This document shows, one piece after another, positions 22,643 to 25,842 of a stretch of DNA of 25,842 bases. The DNA is taken from assembly GCF_002410825.1 (NCBI RefSeq), contig NZ_DHOS01000015.1, forward strand, positions 1-25,842, written 5' to 3'. The position numbers and the translations under genes are program-made. The first letter of the stretch is position 1, and each line of letters begins with the position of its first letter. Source of the stretch: Proteiniphilum sp. UBA5384 (GTDB taxonomy: Bacteria > Bacteroidota > Bacteroidia > Bacteroidales > Dysgonomonadaceae). Under the pieces are notes generated by a model. The model was not told the origin of the DNA. It did not search any database and saw nothing but the letters and a program-made list of their open reading frames with translations.

Positions 22643-23834
22643 AAATAAAATCCAGATGAGAACAATCATAATCACCCTGTTGATACTGTTCATGTGCGTC
22701 ACTTTGAATGCCCAGACAAATATCAACTCCGTGTTGACTTCGATAGAAGAACACAATACTACCTTACAATCCCTCCGGGAAAGTGCCGAAGCGCAGAAAT
22801 TAGAAAACAGGACCGATATCTATCTCGAAAACCCGGAAGTCGGGTTCGACTACCTTTGGGGAAATCCTTCAGCGATTGGCAACCGCACCGACATCAGCGT
22901 GATGCAGTCATTCGACATGGCGACCATTACCGGCGCGAAAAGAAAAGTGGCCGACAGACAGAATGTCCTGGTCGACTGGCAATACAAAGCCGACCGGATG
23001 AATATCCTTTTGGAAGCAAAACAATACTGCATCGACCTGATTTACTATAATGCACTAAAAAAGGAACTCGACCTGCGCCTGCAACATGCCGAAACGATTG
23101 CCGCCGGTTACGAAGGACGTCTCAATTCAGGCGATGTGAGCCGACTGGAATACAATAAGGTGCAACTCAACCTCTCCACCGTTCGGGGAGAAATATCCCG
23201 TATCGACGTGGAACGCAATGCACTGCTGGAACAACTCAAAAGGCTCAACGGAGGAACGGATATCCTGTTGGAAGATGTGCGCTATGATGACATTTTGCTT
23301 CCGCCTCGTTTTGACGACTGGTTCGGACAAGCGGCAGAGAAAAGCCCTGTGTTGGCGTATGCCAGGCAGGAGATAGAGGTAAGCAAGCAGCAGGTTTCTC
23401 TAAGTAAAATGAAAGGACTGCCCAGTCTCTCCGCCGGATATATGAGTGAGAAGGTGGTAGGCGAACGCTTTCAGGGAATTTCAGTCGGCATTTCCATCCC
23501 CTTGTGGGAGAACAAGAACCGTGTAAAGCAGGCAAAAGCATCGGTAAGGGCGGCCGAATCACGGGAAACGGACAGCCGCTTACAGTTCTACAACCGGCTG
23601 CAGATACTCTACAACCGTGCCGCAGGCTTGAAGGCAGCATCAGAAAAGTACCGACAATCGTTGACAACTGCCAACAACACAGAGCTGCTGAAGAAAGCCC
23701 TCGATGCGGGAGAAATATCGCTGCTGGAATATATGGTAGAGATGGGGTTATACTACGAAACCATCAACCAGGCATTAGAAACCGAAAGGGATTACCAAAA
23801 GGCATTCGCGGAATTATCAGCCGTGGAACTTTAG
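22629..23834 (+). CDS. TolC-family outer-membrane efflux channel (CusC/CzcC-like)
   Basis: A 401-residue outer-membrane protein that completes the tripartite exporter. A signal peptide ends near LNAQ. Two repeated helix pairs follow: in the first TDIYLENPEVGFDYL is the typical turn, and in the second VSLSKMKGLPSLSAGYM, then GISVGISIPLWENKNRVKQA, the characteristic signature of the family. The GDVSRLEYNKVQL and AGEISLLEYMVEM segments are the equatorial helices. The ATG at 22629 overlaps the pump by 14 bases; an ATG at 22656 would give a shorter signal peptide without overlap. No lipobox cysteine was seen. Confidence 0.9.
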   Translation: MKRFKNKIQMRTIIITLLILFMCVTLNAQTNINSVLTSIEEHNTTLQSLRESAEAQKLENRTDIYLENPEVGFDYLWGNPSAIGNRTDISVMQSFDMATITGAKRKVADRQNVLVDWQYKADRMNILLEAKQYCIDLIYYNALKKELDLRLQHAETIAAGYEGRLNSGDVSRLEYNKVQLNLSTVRGEISRIDVERNALLEQLKRLNGGTDILLEDVRYDDILLPPRFDDWFGQAAEKSPVLAYARQEIEVSKQQVSLSKMKGLPSLSAGYMSEKVVGERFQGISVGISIPLWENKNRVKQAKASVRAAESRETDSRLQFYNRLQILYNRAAGLKAASEKYRQSLTTANNTELLKKALDAGEISLLEYMVEMGLYYETINQALETERDYQKAFAELSAVEL

Positions 23835-23912
23835 TAAGTCGCATCTCATTTATTTTTAATTTGGCAATTCCCCTTTTTCGTACTATTTTCGTAGGCTAAA
23901 ACGAGAAAAATA

Positions 23913-24284
23913 ATGCAACTGACAGCGAAACTAATTCAAATTCTGCCGCTTCAATCCGGCACGGGTAGAAACGGCGAGTGGAAGAAACAAGATATTATTG
24001 TGGAGACACAGGACCAATATCCTAAAAAGATTTGTGTTTCCTTGTGGGGAACCAAATTCCAGCATGTCCCACTCAATACCGGGGAAATGTATACCATCGA
24101 TTTTGATGTGGAAAGCAGGGAATTCAACGGAAGATGGTACACCGACGTGAAAGCATGGAGAGTGGAAGCGCAAACTACACAAAAAGCCGCCCCGACTACC
24201 TATCCAAATGATGACTATGATGAGATACCCCCACCGGAAAATCCATTCAGTGATGCTAATGAGATTGATGATATACCGTTTTGA
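23913..24284 (+). CDS. DUF3127-family OB-fold protein with an SSB-like acidic tip
   Basis: A 123-residue protein. Residues 1-90 match DUF3127, thought to be an OB fold related to single-stranded DNA-binding proteins: LTAKLIQILPLQSGTGRNGE, KKICVSLWG, FDVESREFNGRWYTDVKAWR. The remaining tail is low-complexity and acidic and ends in EIDDIPF, almost the same as the DDDIPF tip with which SSB recruits repair and replication proteins. It has no partner gene within 70 bases and follows the RND operon after a short AT-rich spacer. Binding of ssDNA is plausible but unproven for the family. Confidence 0.85.
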   Translation: MQLTAKLIQILPLQSGTGRNGEWKKQDIIVETQDQYPKKICVSLWGTKFQHVPLNTGEMYTIDFDVESREFNGRWYTDVKAWRVEAQTTQKAAPTTYPNDDYDEIPPPENPFSDANEIDDIPF

Positions 24285-24618
24285 TATATTCCGGATTCAT
24301 AGCAGCGGAGTGAGAAGGGTCTCGTTTGAACACCTTATATCTGTTCTAAGTTTCCTGAATCAGCTTAAATGACTGATTCATTGCCTCATTATTAAAAAAC
24401 AGCAACTTGTTAATTTTATTTCACTATGTATGGATTCGTGTCCATGTCGGCATTTGTAAAATAAAATTTTTCTGTTCTGATCGAAAAGATATAAATTGAA
24501 AAAACTGAATTGTTGTTTTAATAGATAAGTTGGATGTGTAGACTAAAGTATAAAAGTTTAAAATGGATATTCAGCAAATAAACTTGTAATACTCAAACCA
24601 AACTCTACAGTCAGCAAA
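24285..24618. other. AT-rich intergenic stretch between the DUF3127 gene and the orphan gene
   Basis: No gene or RNA was recognised. The first 100 bases contain the hairpin at 24356-24380. From about 24380 the composition becomes strongly AT-rich and stays so through the orphan gene. TCAGCAAAT occurs twice (24571 and 24611 regions) but this is too short to mean much. Confidence 0.5.
24356..24380 (+). terminator. Perfect 8-bp hairpin downstream of the DUF3127 gene
   Basis: TGAATCAG (24356-24363) and CTGATTCA (24373-24380) are perfectly complementary around a 9-base loop. TT and then mixed sequence follow, so the T tract is poor. It may act as a bidirectional terminator between the two facing genes, DUF3127 and the orphan. 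Confidence 0.4.
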
Positions 24619-25788
24619 TTAATTCCGTTTCTTTCGAGTTTTGAACAAGGGATTTTTAAATCCTTCCCTTTTAAGAATATTTATTAATTGAAGTTTTGTT
24701 TTTATATTCCGATCTTTCAGCATCCCTTTTTTAAGAATATATTTTACATCCTCCTCTTTGGCATATTCAATAGGTAATCGACTCTTGGACAGATCATTAT
24801 TTAAAAGGATATATTTTATTTCTAAAGAGGCTCCTAGTAAATTTATTTCTTGTACCACTCCAATATACTGTTTGTTTTTACACCATTCATCATCTACAAA
24901 AATAATATCATCTAATTCAACTCCAACTTTTTCGGATTTCTGTTTTATAAGTATTTGCTTATCCAGTTTTTCCCTTTCCTTTTCATAGATTTTTTGAAGA
25001 ATCGATTGAGGATAAATCTCTTCGAAAGGATATTTAGGGATATAGTTTTGTATTTTTTCTTTCAGTTTCGGAACATGAATATTGATTTTATCAATTACTT
25101 TTAGGTAGTTATTAAAAGTATAAGGAATCTTCTCATCAATGACAAACCTTCTGATATCATCAATATTTCCTCCTGATGCATTGAATAATTCTTTATCTGT
25201 TATTGTTTCATAATCTACGGGCTCTCGAGTTGCATTCTCAACCAGTATTTTATGATAATGACAGTCAAAGTCAAAATCTCTATGTTTCAACTCAAAATAT
25301 TTTTTCGAGAAAGAGGTTTCTTTTTCATTGTAATTACCGTGACTAATGTATTCTCCTATATAATTGAAAAAAGGTTCTTTCTCTAATGATTCTATTTCCA
25401 GTACGCACCTTTCATTAATAATATTTTTGATGAAACCTTCAAAAAGATTTTTAGCGAATGAATAATTGGCAATAAAAGCTTTGATCATCTTGATATCAAT
25501 ATCATGGTCTCTTTGAGACTTATAGATAAAAGAGACGAATTGGCTTCCAGTTTCACTATTAGAATTATAAAAGTATTGATTTGCCTTATCCTTATTCTCT
25601 TTTGATAACTTTTTAAAATCAAACAAATCAATATCTATAGAAAAACGGCATGCGTGATTTGAATAGGCATTGGAAAGATAGAAAGAAACTGCGATTTTCT
25701 TGATTTCTTCTTTTAATAACACTATACCCGTACAATACCTGTTGAGATAATGAGAAAATTCAGCGTTAACGTAATCAATATAATACAT
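24619..25788 (-). CDS. AT-rich orphan protein, 389 residues, function unknown
   Basis: An open frame of 389 codons from the ATG at 25788 with no internal damage. The family was not recognised. There is no signal peptide or membrane segment. The protein is lysine-, isoleucine- and asparagine-rich. The first half mixes strands and helices (IDIDLFDFKKL, HGNYNEKETSFSKKYFELKH); a long charged helix, probably coiled coil, spans about 265-300 (KIYEKEREKLDKQILIKQ); after it ELDDIIFVDDEWCKNKQYIG and LPIEYAKEEDVKYILKKG; the C-terminus is basic (FKTRKKRN). Its DNA is far richer in A+T than everything to its left, so it was probably acquired by transfer. It faces the DUF3127 gene and stands at the window edge. 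Confidence 0.7.
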   Translation of the reverse strand: MYYIDYVNAEFSHYLNRYCTGIVLLKEEIKKIAVSFYLSNAYSNHACRFSIDIDLFDFKKLSKENKDKANQYFYNSNSETGSQFVSFIYKSQRDHDIDIKMIKAFIANYSFAKNLFEGFIKNIINERCVLEIESLEKEPFFNYIGEYISHGNYNEKETSFSKKYFELKHRDFDFDCHYHKILVENATREPVDYETITDKELFNASGGNIDDIRRFVIDEKIPYTFNNYLKVIDKINIHVPKLKEKIQNYIPKYPFEEIYPQSILQKIYEKEREKLDKQILIKQKSEKVGVELDDIIFVDDEWCKNKQYIGVVQEINLLGASLEIKYILLNNDLSKSRLPIEYAKEEDVKYILKKGMLKDRNIKTKLQLINILKREGFKNPLFKTRKKRN

Positions 25789-25842
25789 AAGCTATATAAT
25801 TAAGATTCATAAGTTCTAATCACTAGTGTCCCATAAAAAAGG

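Noticed and set aside
1..25842. Search for CRISPR arrays, tRNA or rRNA genes
   Set aside because: No regularly spaced repeats, no cloverleaf-like segment with TTCGA-type loop and no rRNA-like stretch was seen by eye; a covariance-model scan would be needed to exclude small RNAs.

Overview
The window looks like a chromosomal segment from a member of the Bacteroidota, most likely order Bacteroidales; a Dysgonomonadaceae-type genome is a guess. The evidence is repeated promoter elements of the Bacteroidota type (-7 box TAnnTTTG, twice with a -33 box 20 bases upstream), weak or absent Shine-Dalgarno sequences, a protein that is almost only a type IX secretion C-terminal domain, and families typical of the group (DUF456, DUF3127, an HMA-AraC copper regulator, a DUF6364-like antitoxin).

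Layout. 1-90: 5' end of an HU gene leaving the window on the minus strand. 295-2951: tightly overlapping operon of two active-site-complete rhomboid proteases and a membrane-anchored endonuclease/exonuclease/phosphatase-fold protein. 3018-4897: queD, queE (queuosine precursor synthesis) and rnz (tRNA 3' processing). 5147-5527: small secreted T9SS-CTD protein. 5721-6725: asd. 6740-8952 (minus): zinc uptake genes znuA and znuC followed by a DUF456 membrane protein where a permease might be expected. 9155-9820: mnmD, another tRNA modification gene. 9867-10320: decayed toxin-antitoxin pair (DUF6364-like antitoxin and PIN toxin, both frameshifted). 10610-12785: ABC-F ATPase with a long leader, then a RimL-like acetyltransferase. 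12882-13937: zinc alcohol dehydrogenase closed by a strong terminator.

14041-23834 is a copper/heavy-metal defence island, all on the plus strand: an AraC-type regulator with its own N-terminal CxxC metal-binding region, the P1B ATPase copA with a one-base overlap to a small HMA chaperone, then a separately promoted His-rich membrane/periplasmic protein, and a complete tripartite RND efflux system (His-rich lipoprotein adaptor, 1046-residue pump, TolC-like channel). The likely logic is that CopA and the chaperone clear metal from the cytoplasm while the RND system exports it across the outer membrane, with the HMA-AraC protein as sensor.

The right end holds a DUF3127 OB-fold protein with an SSB-like acidic tip (23913-24284), then the composition turns strongly AT-rich and a 389-residue protein of unknown family sits on the minus strand (24619-25788), probably acquired horizontally. 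No tRNA, rRNA or CRISPR array was seen. The best leads are the HMA-AraC sensor with its structured copA leader, the AT-rich orphan gene, the ZnuAC-DUF456 arrangement, the CTD-only secreted protein and the dead toxin-antitoxin module.
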